A DNA stretch of 64,000 nt. It comes from Pseudarthrobacter sp. (GTDB taxonomy: Bacteria; Actinomycetota; Actinomycetes; Actinomycetales; Micrococcaceae). Every line of letters begins with the position of its first letter. Position 1 is the stretch's first letter. Made by a program: the position numbers and the translations under genes. The stretch is from contig JAPSJV010000010.1 of assembly GCA_031178005.1 (NCBI GenBank), forward strand, positions 35,574 to 99,573. Direction: 5' to 3'. This document shows, piece by piece, positions 55,361-63,365 of the stretch. A model generated the notes under the pieces. The model worked only from the letters and a program-made list of their open reading frames with translations. It had not been told where the DNA came from and made no database searches.

Positions 55361-55777
55361 CTAGTAGGAGATGAAGGCTACCAACTCGCCAACTCTGTCA
55401 TCCGGATAACTGCGGGCAATGTCAGCCTGGGAGACGATGCCAACAAGGTCATGGCCGTCGATTACGGGAAGCCTGCGGACCTGATGCTCCTGCATGGTCC
55501 TGATCGCTTCCTCAACGGAGTCATCCGCACCGACAGTGACGGGCTTGCCCTGGGCAAAATCTCCGGCGGAATGGGCCTGTGGGTTGCCGCCATCGGCAAT
55601 GCACTTAACGACGATGTCGCGGTCCGTAATCATCCCTTTGAGCCGGTTGTCCTCACCGCAAATCGGCAAGGAACCGACGTCGAGTTCCTTCATTTTCCTG
55701 GCAACTGTTTCCAGGTTGTCGCGCTCACCGACGCATTCGACTCCGCCGGTCATGATGTCCCGTACAACTGTAGGCAT
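55361..55777 (-). CDS. Tandem CBS-domain protein
   Basis: 138 residues from the ATG at 55777 (AAGGAG seven bases upstream). Two CBS modules: VRDIMTGGVECVGERDNLETVARKM...LKGMITDRDIVV and KPVTVGADDSVEEAIRTMQEHQVRRLPVIDG...LVGIVSQADIA. Binds adenosine nucleotides in relatives; probably a stress or energy sensor. Confidence 0.9.
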   Translation of the reverse strand: MPTVVRDIMTGGVECVGERDNLETVARKMKELDVGSLPICGEDNRLKGMITDRDIVVKCIADGGNPQAHSAGDFAQGKPVTVGADDSVEEAIRTMQEHQVRRLPVIDGHDLVGIVSQADIARSYPDDRVGELVAFISY

Positions 55778-56008
55778 TACGACACTCCTTCTTGCGAAAA
55801 GTGGCGTCGAGGTCCTTGGCCAAACCAGAATGAGAAGGATCAACGCCCCTACGTTTGCTGTGAGTTTCCCACTGGATTTTCGCTTTGAAGAACCGGCCCG
55901 CTTCTTGAGCTGCGGTCCACCTTCAGGCTAGTGCGGCTGCCTGAAAGGGGCAAGAGCGGGCGGCCGTGAAGGGCCTGGGTTCGGCCGCCAGGCGACGGAA
56001 CAACGGCG

Positions 56009-56485
56009 TTATTGATCCCGCCCCTGGCCGTCGCGGCTCTGGCGGGTGCCCCCCTTTGCCTCGTCGTCCGAGTGCCCGCCGCTACCGGCACTCTGGCGCC
56101 GTCCGCCGTCGTGGTCTTCGTGTTCCCGGCTTTTCCCGCCGGTGTCGCCACTGCCCGCGTTTCCAGGGACCGGCGACGGCGGCATCAGCACCCGCCCGGT
56201 CTTGTCCACGGTGCCGGGCGTCATTCCTGCAGCTTCATCGTTGAACGTCGCCTTCCGGCGTGGCGGCAGCTCGTCGATGAGCTCGTTGATCGCCTGTGCA
56301 AGGACGTCCCGTTCCAAGGCCGGCAGGGAGAGCGCGCCGCCGATGTAGGCCTCCACTTCCCAGGTGCCCGCGTTGCCGCCCATGGTGAAGTACGCGATCC
56401 ACACTGTCCCCATATCCAGGCCGGCTTCCTCGATCGCCTTGCGGATATTGCTGCTTTGGTTCTCTTCGCCGGGCTTAAACCCCAT
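56009..56485 (-). CDS. Hypothetical protein with acidic/charged disordered tail
   Basis: 158 residues. Residues 1-90 look folded (IRKAIEEAGLDMGTVWIAYFTMGGNAGTWEVEAYIGGA and DVLAQAINELIDELPPR). From ~100 on it is Gly/Ser/Asp/Arg-rich low complexity (HEDHDGGRRQSAGSGGHSDD). The start overlaps the ANTAR stop by one base (TAATG), so the two are coupled. No family recognised. Confidence 0.65.
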   Translation of the reverse strand: MGFKPGEENQSSNIRKAIEEAGLDMGTVWIAYFTMGGNAGTWEVEAYIGGALSLPALERDVLAQAINELIDELPPRRKATFNDEAAGMTPGTVDKTGRVLMPPSPVPGNAGSGDTGGKSREHEDHDGGRRQSAGSGGHSDDEAKGGTRQSRDGQGRDQ

Positions 56486-57261
56486 TACTCCTCCCCGGCA
56501 CCGTGCAACGCTTCTCCGCTGAGCACGTCGGCTACAACGCTGGCAAAGGGTACGTCCTCCGTCCGGGCTGTCCGGAGGAGGTACTGCATGGCCTGCTCCT
56601 CCGTGAGTTTCATGCGCTCCATCAGCATGCCCGTCGCGAGTGCAGTCTCGGTGCGCGCGCGAAGGGCTCCCTTGAGGGAGGTGTTGATCTGGTATCCGGC
56701 ATCCGGACCCTGGACGTTGGCCAGCAACGTCGCCGCTGGAAGGGAGATCTTGAGCAGGACCTTTTCAGTGGCGGAGGAAAACGCGTTTGGCGCAAACGAG
56801 TACACCTTGATTGCCCCGATGGTCCTGTCTCCGTAGACCAACGGGACGCTCAGAGAGGACCGGACCGGGAGCCCTGCAACAGAGTCACGCCAGACCGGCC
56901 AGCGGGTCTCCGTCAGGAGATCGTCGATCCGGACCACCTTGGAGGTAGTAGCCCACGCTGTGAGGCAGGGCCCTTCCCCACAGCTGTACTGGGCCGAGTC
57001 CAGCTCACCCGCGATGGCATCCGTGGTCCCGGTGCTGATGGCAGTGCCGTCCAGGTCGATCAGCGTGATTCCCGCCCCGATGGTTCCCGGAGTCGCTTCC
57101 TTGACTGCCTCGGCCAGAAAGGCGATGGCCGGTTCAACTTTGTCCTGGGTCAGAAGCCTGCCCTGCATTTGGGCAAACGCCTCCGGCAGGCTCTCTGCCA
57201 CTGGTTCCACTCGCCGGCCTCTTCCTGGTTGCCTGCCATTGTTAATGTTTGTCATTTTCAT
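56485..57261 (-). CDS. GAF-ANTAR regulator (copy 3, divergent)
   Basis: 258 residues from the ATG at 57261 (GGAAGG eight bases upstream; ATG 57255 also possible). GAF ~30-185 with YSCGEGPCLTAW and RSSLSVPLVYGDRTIGAIKVYS; ANTAR ~195-250 with ARTETALATGMLMERMKLTEEQAMQYLL. It differs from the other two copies in the ANTAR core (no MAQNRCSQ), so it likely recognises other RNA. Coupled to the hypothetical gene after it. Confidence 0.86.
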   Translation of the reverse strand: MKMTNINNGRQPGRGRRVEPVAESLPEAFAQMQGRLLTQDKVEPAIAFLAEAVKEATPGTIGAGITLIDLDGTAISTGTTDAIAGELDSAQYSCGEGPCLTAWATTSKVVRIDDLLTETRWPVWRDSVAGLPVRSSLSVPLVYGDRTIGAIKVYSFAPNAFSSATEKVLLKISLPAATLLANVQGPDAGYQINTSLKGALRARTETALATGMLMERMKLTEEQAMQYLLRTARTEDVPFASVVADVLSGEALHGAGEE

Positions 57262-57273
57262 CGACCTGGCCTT

Positions 57274-57331
57274 CCGGCACAGGCGGCAAGCCCGTGGGCG
57301 TGCCGGCACGGGCGGCAGGCCCGTGGGCGGC
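57274..57331. repeat. Short tandem duplication of a 29-bp GC-rich unit
   Basis: Two adjacent units beginning CCGGCAC and containing GGCGGCA(A/G)(G)CCCGTGGGCG, differing at a few positions. They lie between the ANTAR ribosome site and the divergent gcdH gene and contain inner dyads (GCCCGTGGGC), so they could form hairpins in the ANTAR 5' leader. Confidence 0.6.
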
Positions 57332-57452
57332 GTGCCCGACTGGAAGGTCCGTCCTGCGGCCGGAATGACCCACCCGCTGATCCCAGCATATGCCCGCCGC
57401 CGTAGCATGGCACTTACCCTGCCGCCCGCCGTCGCACGCCCGAAAGGTACCC

Positions 57453-58613
57453 ATGAACCGCTCTCCTGACCTGTTCAACGTCGATTCGCTGCTCACGTCG
57501 GAGGAGTTGGCCGGCCGGCAACGGGTGCGCACTTTTGTTGATGAAACCATCCGGCCCAACATTGCCGCGTGGTACGAAGACGCCGTTTTCCCGCTGGAGA
57601 TCGTGCCGGAACTGGGACGGCTGGGCCTGCTGGGGATGCATCTCGAGGGTTACGGCTGCGCCGGGCGCGGTGCCGTCGAATACGGCCTGGCCGCGCTGGA
57701 ACTGGAGGCCGGGGACTCCGGCATCCGGACATTCATGAGCGTCCAGGGTTCGCTGGCCATGACCGCGATCCACCGGCACGGGTCCGAGGAACAGAAGCAG
57801 CAATGGCTGCCGGGGATGGCCGCCGGAGAACTCATCGGCTGCTTCGGATTGACGGAACCCACGGCGGGATCCGATCCGGCTGGGATGCAGGCTTTTGCCC
57901 GCCGCGACGGCGGTGACTGGATTCTTAGTGGCACCAAACGGTGGATCGGCCTGGCTTCCGTGGCCGACGTCGCCATCATCTGGGCGATGACCGACGACGG
58001 CGTCCGCGGCTTTGTGGTGCCCACACGGGCTCCCGGATTCCGAGCCACAGTCATTGGCCGGAAACTGTCCATGCGCGCCTCAATCCAATGCGAAATCGAA
58101 CTGGACGACGTGCGATTGCCTGCCCATGCGGTGCTGCCGGGAGCCAAGGGGCTCCGGGGGCCGTTCGAGTGCCTCAACGAGGCCAGGTACGGGATCATCT
58201 GGGGCGCCATGGGTGCGGCGCGCGACAGCTACCTGGCAGCCCTGGATTATTCACTGGAACGCCTGCAGTTCGGCAGGCCCCTGGCCGGGTACCAGCTCAC
58301 GCAGGAGAAGCTGGCGCATATGGCCCTGGAAATTTCCAAGGGAACGCTGCTGGCACTCCAGCTGGGCCGGTTGAAGGAAGCAGGCAGGCTGGAGCCGCAG
58401 CAGATTTCGGCCGGCAAGCTCAATAACTGTCGTGAGGCCATCGCCATTTGCCGCGAGGCGAGGACCATCCTGGGCGGCAACGGGATAACCCTGGACTACT
58501 CACCCCTGCGGCACGCGAACAACCTGGAAAGCGTCCGGACGTATGAGGGAACGGACGAGGTCCACACCCTGGTGCTGGGCAGCTACCTCACCGGGATCGC
58601 CGCTTTCCGGTAA
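57453..58613 (+). CDS. gcdH: Glutaryl-CoA dehydrogenase-type acyl-CoA dehydrogenase
   Basis: 386 residues from the ATG at 57453. Motifs: GDSGIRTFMSVQGSLAMTAI, CFGLTEPTAGSDPAGM (FAD loop), KRWIGLASVADVAIIWA, RYGIIWGAMGAARDSYLAALDY, QFGRPLAGYQLTQEKLAHMALE and RTYEGTDEVHTLVLG with the catalytic Glu. SVQGSLAM and GMHLEGYGCAG are characteristic of GCDH, which converts glutaryl-CoA to crotonyl-CoA in lysine/tryptophan breakdown. Monocistronic. Confidence 0.88.
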   Translation: MNRSPDLFNVDSLLTSEELAGRQRVRTFVDETIRPNIAAWYEDAVFPLEIVPELGRLGLLGMHLEGYGCAGRGAVEYGLAALELEAGDSGIRTFMSVQGSLAMTAIHRHGSEEQKQQWLPGMAAGELIGCFGLTEPTAGSDPAGMQAFARRDGGDWILSGTKRWIGLASVADVAIIWAMTDDGVRGFVVPTRAPGFRATVIGRKLSMRASIQCEIELDDVRLPAHAVLPGAKGLRGPFECLNEARYGIIWGAMGAARDSYLAALDYSLERLQFGRPLAGYQLTQEKLAHMALEISKGTLLALQLGRLKEAGRLEPQQISAGKLNNCREAIAICREARTILGGNGITLDYSPLRHANNLESVRTYEGTDEVHTLVLGSYLTGIAAFR

Positions 58614-58620
58614 GGGCCTG

Positions 58621-59055
58621 CTACGCCTCCAGCAGGGCCTTGATCCGGGCCAGGTCCTTGGTCATGGCCCGCTTCATCATGGGTCCCATCACCAGGGCGG
58701 CCAGCTTGGAGAATCCTGCCGGGGTGCCGGTGTTGCGAAGCGTCATAACGGTGCCGCCGCGTTCCGTGTCCGCCCAGCGGTACTGGGTCTGCATAGGGAA
58801 AGGGCCTTGGGCTGTCCGCATGGTCAGGCTGGTGCCCGGCGTCAGCTCCACCACTTCATAGGTGTAGTCCAGTGTCCGGCCCAGGAATTCCGCCACAAAA
58901 GCCATTCGGGAGCCGACGGCCAAAGGTGGTGCGGTTTCCACCCGGACCTGCTTGATGTTGCTGTACCACTCCGGAGCGTTGGAGGGATCACCGGCGTAGG
59001 CCGCAACTTCTGCGCGCGGCCTGTTGATGACGGTACTTACCTGGACGTCAACGAT
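58621..59055 (-). CDS. SRPBCC-family protein without a canonical start codon
   Basis: Conserved SRPBCC sequence begins DVQVSTVINRPRAEVAAYAGDPSNAPEWYSNIKQVRVETA and runs to the stop at 58621. The open frame has no ATG, GTG or TTG upstream of this N-terminus before a stop at 59095-59097; the first standard start (GTG 58941) would remove ~38 conserved residues. GGAAGGA lies six bases before an ATC at 59053-59055, suggesting ATC initiation or a mutated ATG. It lies 16 bases after the LacI stop. Ligand unknown. Confidence 0.65.
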   Translation of the reverse strand: MVDVQVSTVINRPRAEVAAYAGDPSNAPEWYSNIKQVRVETAPPLAVGSRMAFVAEFLGRTLDYTYEVVELTPGTSLTMRTAQGPFPMQTQYRWADTERGGTVMTLRNTGTPAGFSKLAALVMGPMMKRAMTKDLARIKALLEA

Positions 59056-59071
59056 GAGGAGTCCTTCCGGT

Positions 59072-60076
59072 TCAGGGGGCTGAGCTGCGGATCTTCAGCG
59101 TAAAGTCCGATTCGATATGGACGCCATCCGGCGCGGCTTCCTTGCCGTTGATCCGGTCCAGCAGCAGCTGCAGGGACCGTTTGGCGATCTCGTCCATTCC
59201 CGGGCTCACGGTTGTGAGCGACGGAGAAGAGTAGCTGGCCTCATCAATGTCATCGAAGCCGGCAACCGCCACGTCTTCTGGAACTTTAACGCCCCGGACC
59301 AGGAGCTCGTGCATGGCGCCGAGGGCCACGGCATCGTTGAGGCCAAAGACAGCGTCGAACTCCACCTCGCGGGAGTGGAGGGCGGCAACCGCTGCCGCGC
59401 CGCCGTCGCGCCGCCACTCGCACGGAACTACCAGCGCGGGATCAAACGCAACCCCGGCTGACTCAAGTGCCGCCCGGTATCCGACGAGGCGCAAACCCGG
59501 GCTGTCGGCGTCGTCCACTGCGTCCGCACCAAGAACGGCTATCCGACGGCGGCCTCCCGCGAGCAGGTGCGCGGTAATGGCCTGCGCGGCCTCCTTGTTT
59601 TTCATGGTGACCAGATCGAAGCGCGGATCGAGGATGTGCTCGCCCAGCATCACCAGGGGTTTGCTGCCGCGGCGGGCGTCGATGGTATCCGCGTCCAGGG
59701 CCAGGGGCGTGAAGAGCAACCCGTCCGTGAGCTGGCGGAACGGCCCATGGAGTGCGGCGAGTTCGTTCGCGGCCCCGGCGTTGGACTGCTCCACCAACAC
59801 CCGGTAACCGGCCTCGGACGCCACCGTCATCAGCCGTGACGCCAGCTCCGCGTAGTAGGGAACGGACAGGTCGGAGAGCACCAGGCCCAGCATGCGGGTC
59901 TTGCCGGAGCGGAGGCTGCGGGCGGTCAGGTTGGCCTCGTAGCCCAGCTCCTCGATGGCCTTCTGGACCTTGGCGCGCGTGGAGTCCCGGATGAACTCGT
60001 AGTCGTTGAGGACGTTGGAGACGGTCTTCAACGAGACGCCGGCGGCCCGGGCAACATCGTGCATGGTGACGGCCAA
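59072..60076 (-). CDS. LacI-family regulator
   Basis: 334 residues from the TTG at 60076 (AAGGA seven bases upstream; ATG at 60064 has none). Head: MHDVARAAGVSLKTVSNVLNDYEFIRDSTRAKVQKAIEELGYEANLTARSL (in parts), then a sensor domain ending VAVAGFDDIDEASYSSPSLTTVSPGMDEI. The regulon is unknown; the GH43-like gene at 62361 with a TACAACGTTATA palindrome is a candidate. Confidence 0.87.
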   Translation of the reverse strand: MAVTMHDVARAAGVSLKTVSNVLNDYEFIRDSTRAKVQKAIEELGYEANLTARSLRSGKTRMLGLVLSDLSVPYYAELASRLMTVASEAGYRVLVEQSNAGAANELAALHGPFRQLTDGLLFTPLALDADTIDARRGSKPLVMLGEHILDPRFDLVTMKNKEAAQAITAHLLAGGRRRIAVLGADAVDDADSPGLRLVGYRAALESAGVAFDPALVVPCEWRRDGGAAAVAALHSREVEFDAVFGLNDAVALGAMHELLVRGVKVPEDVAVAGFDDIDEASYSSPSLTTVSPGMDEIAKRSLQLLLDRINGKEAAPDGVHIESDFTLKIRSSAP

Positions 60077-60086
60077 GAGTGGTTCC

Positions 60087-60995
60087 TTACTCGCGGAGTG
60101 TTCGTAGGTACATCGTTGCAGAAGGTGGCTGTTTTCGGCGGAAGCTTCCCGGCGGGATCTGGCCGCCTACGATCGCTGCCAGCGCCAGCGCAAAGCCGAT
60201 CAGCTGCACCGCGCCAAGGGTCTGGCCCAGGATGACGGCGCCGAGGATCGCCGCAACGAGCGGAGAGAGCAGCCCGAGCACTGCCACGGAGGCCACCGGC
60301 AACCGCCCGATGCCGCGGAACCAGAGGGTGTAGGCAACCAGCCCGCCAATGATCCCCAGCCAGGCGAACCCGGCCAGCGCAGGGCCGTCGATTGCCATGG
60401 GTATGCCTTCAAAGACCAGCGTTAGCGGCAAGAGGAAGAGTCCGCCTGCAGCCAGTTGCCAGCCCGTAAGCCCCATGGCGGAGACGCCAGGCGGCCGGCC
60501 CCATTTCTTGGCCAGGGTAATGCCGAGCCCCATGGAAGCAGTACCGAGCAATCCGGCTGTAACGCCGATCGCGTCCAGGGCGGCTGTGGAACGCAGAACC
60601 ACCAAGGCGACGCCGATGACGCCAACCACACCCCACCCGAAACGCCAGAGGGAGAACCTTTCACAGAGGAGGACTACCACCAAGAGCGCCACAACGAGGG
60701 GTTGCGCGGCTCCCAGGGTTGCCGCCACACCGCCAGGCAACTGGTATGCAGCCACAAACAACAACGGAAGGAAGATGCCGATGTTCAGTACGCCCAGGAC
60801 GGCGGATTTCCACCACCAGGAGCCTTTGGGCAACACGCGCGTAAGTGCGATGGCGATCAAACCTGCCGGCAGCGCCCGGACCAGGGCGGCAAACAATGGA
60901 TGCCCGGGTGGCAACAGCTCGGTAGTTACCACGTATGTTGTGCCCCAGACTGCCGGAGCCAGCGCCGTCAGCAACGTGTTTCCTATCCTGCCCAT
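60087..60995 (-). CDS. EamA-family (DMT) exporter
   Basis: 302 residues, ten TM helices in two EamA halves (~8-135 and ~148-285). Signature APAVWGTTYVVTTELLPPGHPLFAALVRALPAGL. These proteins export amino acids or metabolites. Divergent from a MarR gene, its likely regulator. Confidence 0.88.
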   Translation of the reverse strand: MGRIGNTLLTALAPAVWGTTYVVTTELLPPGHPLFAALVRALPAGLIAIALTRVLPKGSWWWKSAVLGVLNIGIFLPLLFVAAYQLPGGVAATLGAAQPLVVALLVVVLLCERFSLWRFGWGVVGVIGVALVVLRSTAALDAIGVTAGLLGTASMGLGITLAKKWGRPPGVSAMGLTGWQLAAGGLFLLPLTLVFEGIPMAIDGPALAGFAWLGIIGGLVAYTLWFRGIGRLPVASVAVLGLLSPLVAAILGAVILGQTLGAVQLIGFALALAAIVGGQIPPGSFRRKQPPSATMYLRTLRE

Positions 60996-61010
60996 CAGAA
61001 CCTCTTAACA

Positions 61011-61076
61011 TTGAACTGTTTAGTATTGAAGACAGTATCCAGTAGAGTTGTCAGCGTCAAACAGTTCAGCATTGAA
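61011..61076. promoter_or_regulatory. Two MarR-operator-like sites between eamA and marR genes
   Basis: TTGAACTGTTTAGTATTGAA (61011-61030) and TCAAACAGTTCAGCATTGAA (61057-61076) match at 14 of 20 positions as direct copies, and GAACTGTTT/AAACAGTTC are also inverted copies of each other. The two flank a 26-base spacer that should hold both promoters. Confidence 0.55.
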
Positions 61077-61085
61077 AGGTTTCTC

Positions 61086-61583
61086 TTGGAAGACAGCGTT
61101 GACCGGATCATCCAACAGTGGGCCAAGGTGCGTCCCGACGTCGACATGGCCCCCGTGGGTATCCTCGGCAGGCTCTCCCGCCTGACCCGGATCCTGGAGC
61201 GTGAGTTGCAGGCCGTTTTCTCCGAGTTCGGCCTCCAGCGCGGCGAGTTCGACCTTCTTGCCACCCTCCGCCGCACGGACGTCGCGGGAACGGGACTGAC
61301 GGCCGGCGAACTGGCGGACAGCACCATGGTGACCTCGGGCGCCATCACCAACAGGCTGGACAGGCTCGTTGCTAAGAACCTGGTGACCCGCCGGACCGAT
61401 CCGAACAGCCGGCGGACCATCCGGGTAGCCCTCACGCCGGAGGGGCGCAGGGTTATTGATGAGGCCCTGGTGCATCACGTCGCAAACGAGGAGCGGCTGC
61501 TCGCCGGCCTGGGCTCCCAGGAACGGACCCAGCTCGAGGGACTGCTGCGAACGCTCCTCCACAGCCAGGAAAATGCGGACTGA
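61086..61583 (+). CDS. MarR-family regulator
   Basis: 165 residues from the TTG at 61086 (AAAGG six bases upstream). Winged helix: GEFDLLATLRRTDVAGTGLTAGELADSTMVTSGAITNRLDRLVAKNLVTRRTDPNSRRTIRVALT (in parts, ~45-115). Divergent from the EamA exporter with paired operator-like repeats between them. Confidence 0.88.
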   Translation: MEDSVDRIIQQWAKVRPDVDMAPVGILGRLSRLTRILERELQAVFSEFGLQRGEFDLLATLRRTDVAGTGLTAGELADSTMVTSGAITNRLDRLVAKNLVTRRTDPNSRRTIRVALTPEGRRVIDEALVHHVANEERLLAGLGSQERTQLEGLLRTLLHSQENAD

Positions 61584-61610
61584 AACCCAGGGTCGCCAGC
61601 GCCGCCGGAG

Positions 61611-61853
61611 CTAGACAGGCTCCCCAATGAGCCACCTGAGCCCCGACTGACCCCGATCATTTGATTCCCGCAGGGCAATGGAGATCGCGGTTCCACGCCC
61701 GGCATTCTCCCGGGCCCAGAGTTCAACCTCGGAGAAGGTCACGCCCTCAACGTCAAAAGCGGAGACCCCGCCGCCCTCAATGAGGAAAATGCGAAAGTCG
61801 CCAGTTACGGCTTCCCACATGGTGTCGCGTTCATCAACGAGCCGAGGTTCCAT
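61611..61853 (-). CDS. Small hypothetical protein
   Basis: 80 residues: WEAVTGDFRIFLIEGGGVSAFDVEGVTFSEVELWARENAGRGTAISIALRES and GLRWLIGEPV. Looks like a compact alpha/beta domain with coding-type composition. No family recognised. Convergent with marR. Confidence 0.6.
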   Translation of the reverse strand: MEPRLVDERDTMWEAVTGDFRIFLIEGGGVSAFDVEGVTFSEVELWARENAGRGTAISIALRESNDRGQSGLRWLIGEPV

Positions 61854-61913
61854 GGCTCCAACCTAGCTGGAGCGCGAGGGAAGCAGGAAGACCCGAAATG
61901 CAGCCCAGCGCCT

Positions 61914-62117
61914 TTAGCGGGAGAGTTGAACGGCCCAGTACTTCGCGGTGTCAACAGCATCAAGCCCAAGCCACCAACTCACACCGAAAGCCGCCAGCGC
62001 CACCGCCAGGACAAGGCCCCCGCCGATCATCTTCATGAACCCCCTTGGCCGGACGAGAATCGAGGCCAGCGCAGCTCCGGCTGCCGCCGCGGGAATACCC
62101 ATCGCAACGGCCATCAT
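61914..62117 (-). CDS. Small membrane protein, possibly the 3' half of a split gene
   Basis: 67 residues with two TM segments (MGIPAAAAGAALASILV and MIGGGLVLAVALAAFGVSWWLG). Its ATG overlaps the stop of the frame before it (TGATG at 62115-62119). Its own frame is open further upstream and would read ASYWRESIPGIRLMMAV, which looks coding, so a one-base frameshift may have split one ~115-residue membrane protein. Confidence 0.4.
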   Translation of the reverse strand: MMAVAMGIPAAAAGAALASILVRPRGFMKMIGGGLVLAVALAAFGVSWWLGLDAVDTAKYWAVQLSR

Positions 62118-62272
62118 CAGCCGAATACCGGGAATACTCTCCCGCCAGTACGAGGCGGGTGCTCATCCGGTTCCCATGCGAAGCCGGCCACGAAGATGCA
62201 AAAGGTGGATACCACCGTAAACATCAAAAGAATGACACTCAGGCCCAGCCACATTCCACCACTTACCCGCAT
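62117..62272 (-). CDS. Small membrane protein, possibly the 5' half of a split gene
   Basis: 51 residues from the ATG at 62272 with one TM helix (MWLGLSVILLMFTVVSTFCIFVAGFAWEPD in parts). Character is lost after AWEPDEHPP, just where the neighbouring frame begins to look coding. Read with 61914-62117 as one frameshifted gene or as two coupled small genes. Confidence 0.35.
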   Translation of the reverse strand: MRVSGGMWLGLSVILLMFTVVSTFCIFVAGFAWEPDEHPPRTGGRVFPVFG

Positions 62273-62338
62273 CCCCTAAACGCCATCCAACCACGGACGG
62301 AAGGCAACAACATGGCGTGCGCTCTATCGTCCCGCATT

Positions 62339-62350
62339 TACAACGTTATA
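62339..62350. promoter_or_regulatory. LacI-type operator candidate TACAACGTTATA
   Basis: Near-palindrome with central AACGTT, ending ten bases before the GH43-like ATG. One mismatch to 28222-28233 near the PL11 gene. Confidence 0.5.
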
Positions 62351-62360
62351 GAATCGCGCC

Positions 62361-63362
62361 ATGACGCCACTTGCCCCACTCTTCCGTTGCCCTGTTTTTG
62401 ATGGCGCCGCCGATCCGACCGTGATCCACCGCCGCGGGACCGACGAGTGGTGGATGTTCTACACGGCCCGCCGGGCGACGCTCACCACCGGCGGCTGCGA
62501 CTGGATTACCGGCACCCGGATCGGCGTCGCGGTTTCAACTGACGCCGGCGCGACCTGGCGGTACCGGGGCGTGGTGGAGGGACTGGACCCGCAGGACTCC
62601 CCCGGGCTGAACACCCATTGGGCTCCCGAAGTGGTGTGGCACGGCGGCCGGTACCATCTCTTCCTGACATGGGGCCCGGGAGCGCCCGGCAGTTGGACCG
62701 AACAGGCGGAGCGGCGGTTGGTCCATTACACCGGCGCGGACCTCACTGCCTGGGAGTACCAGGGAACGCTCGACGTCGGATCCCCCAATGTCATTGACGC
62801 CGCGTTCGCAGTGGTGGCCGACGGGACGCCGAGGGTCTGGTTCAAAGATGAGATGGACGGCTCCACCACCTGGTCCGCCACGTGCAGCGGCAACGACCTG
62901 AATGACTGGCGGGCCGAAGGCCAGGTGATCGGGCTGCCGGCGCATGAGGGGCCCAACGTCTTCGAGCTGGGTGGCTGGTACTGGATGGTGGTAGACGAAT
63001 GGCGCGGCCAGGCAGTGCACCGCTCCAAGGACGGCCTCTCGTGGCAGCGGCAGGAAGCCAACAACGGACTGATCCTGGACGTGCCCGGCACCGGACCCGA
63101 CGATGCCACCTATGGCCGCCATGCCGACGTCGTGGTTCAACACGACGAAGTGGGCACGCAAGGCGACTTTGCCTACATCTTCTACTTCACCCATCCGGAG
63201 TGGCAGGACACGGAGATGGTGAGCGGACTGGCCGACCCGGTGCAGGCAGTCCGTGAACAGTGCACCAGCATCCACGCGGCCCGGCTGCATGTGGAAGACG
63301 GCGTCCTGGTGTGCACCCGCGACCTTGACGCTCCGGTGCAGCTGGATCCGGCGCTGCTTTAG
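62361..63362 (+). CDS. GH43-like five-bladed beta-propeller glycosidase
   Basis: 333 residues, no signal peptide. FDGAADPTVIHRRGTDEWWMFYTARRA places the base Asp in ADPT; HWAPEVVWHGGRYHLFLTW and SPNVIDAAFAVVADGTPRVWFKD hold the next blade and acidic residues; EGPNVFELGGWYWMVVDEW holds the probable acid Glu. The fold fits GH43/GH117-type enzymes, but the substrate is not evident. Directly preceded by a LacI-type site. Confidence 0.75.
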   Translation: MTPLAPLFRCPVFDGAADPTVIHRRGTDEWWMFYTARRATLTTGGCDWITGTRIGVAVSTDAGATWRYRGVVEGLDPQDSPGLNTHWAPEVVWHGGRYHLFLTWGPGAPGSWTEQAERRLVHYTGADLTAWEYQGTLDVGSPNVIDAAFAVVADGTPRVWFKDEMDGSTTWSATCSGNDLNDWRAEGQVIGLPAHEGPNVFELGGWYWMVVDEWRGQAVHRSKDGLSWQRQEANNGLILDVPGTGPDDATYGRHADVVVQHDEVGTQGDFAYIFYFTHPEWQDTEMVSGLADPVQAVREQCTSIHAARLHVEDGVLVCTRDLDAPVQLDPALL

Positions 63363-63365
63363 TGC

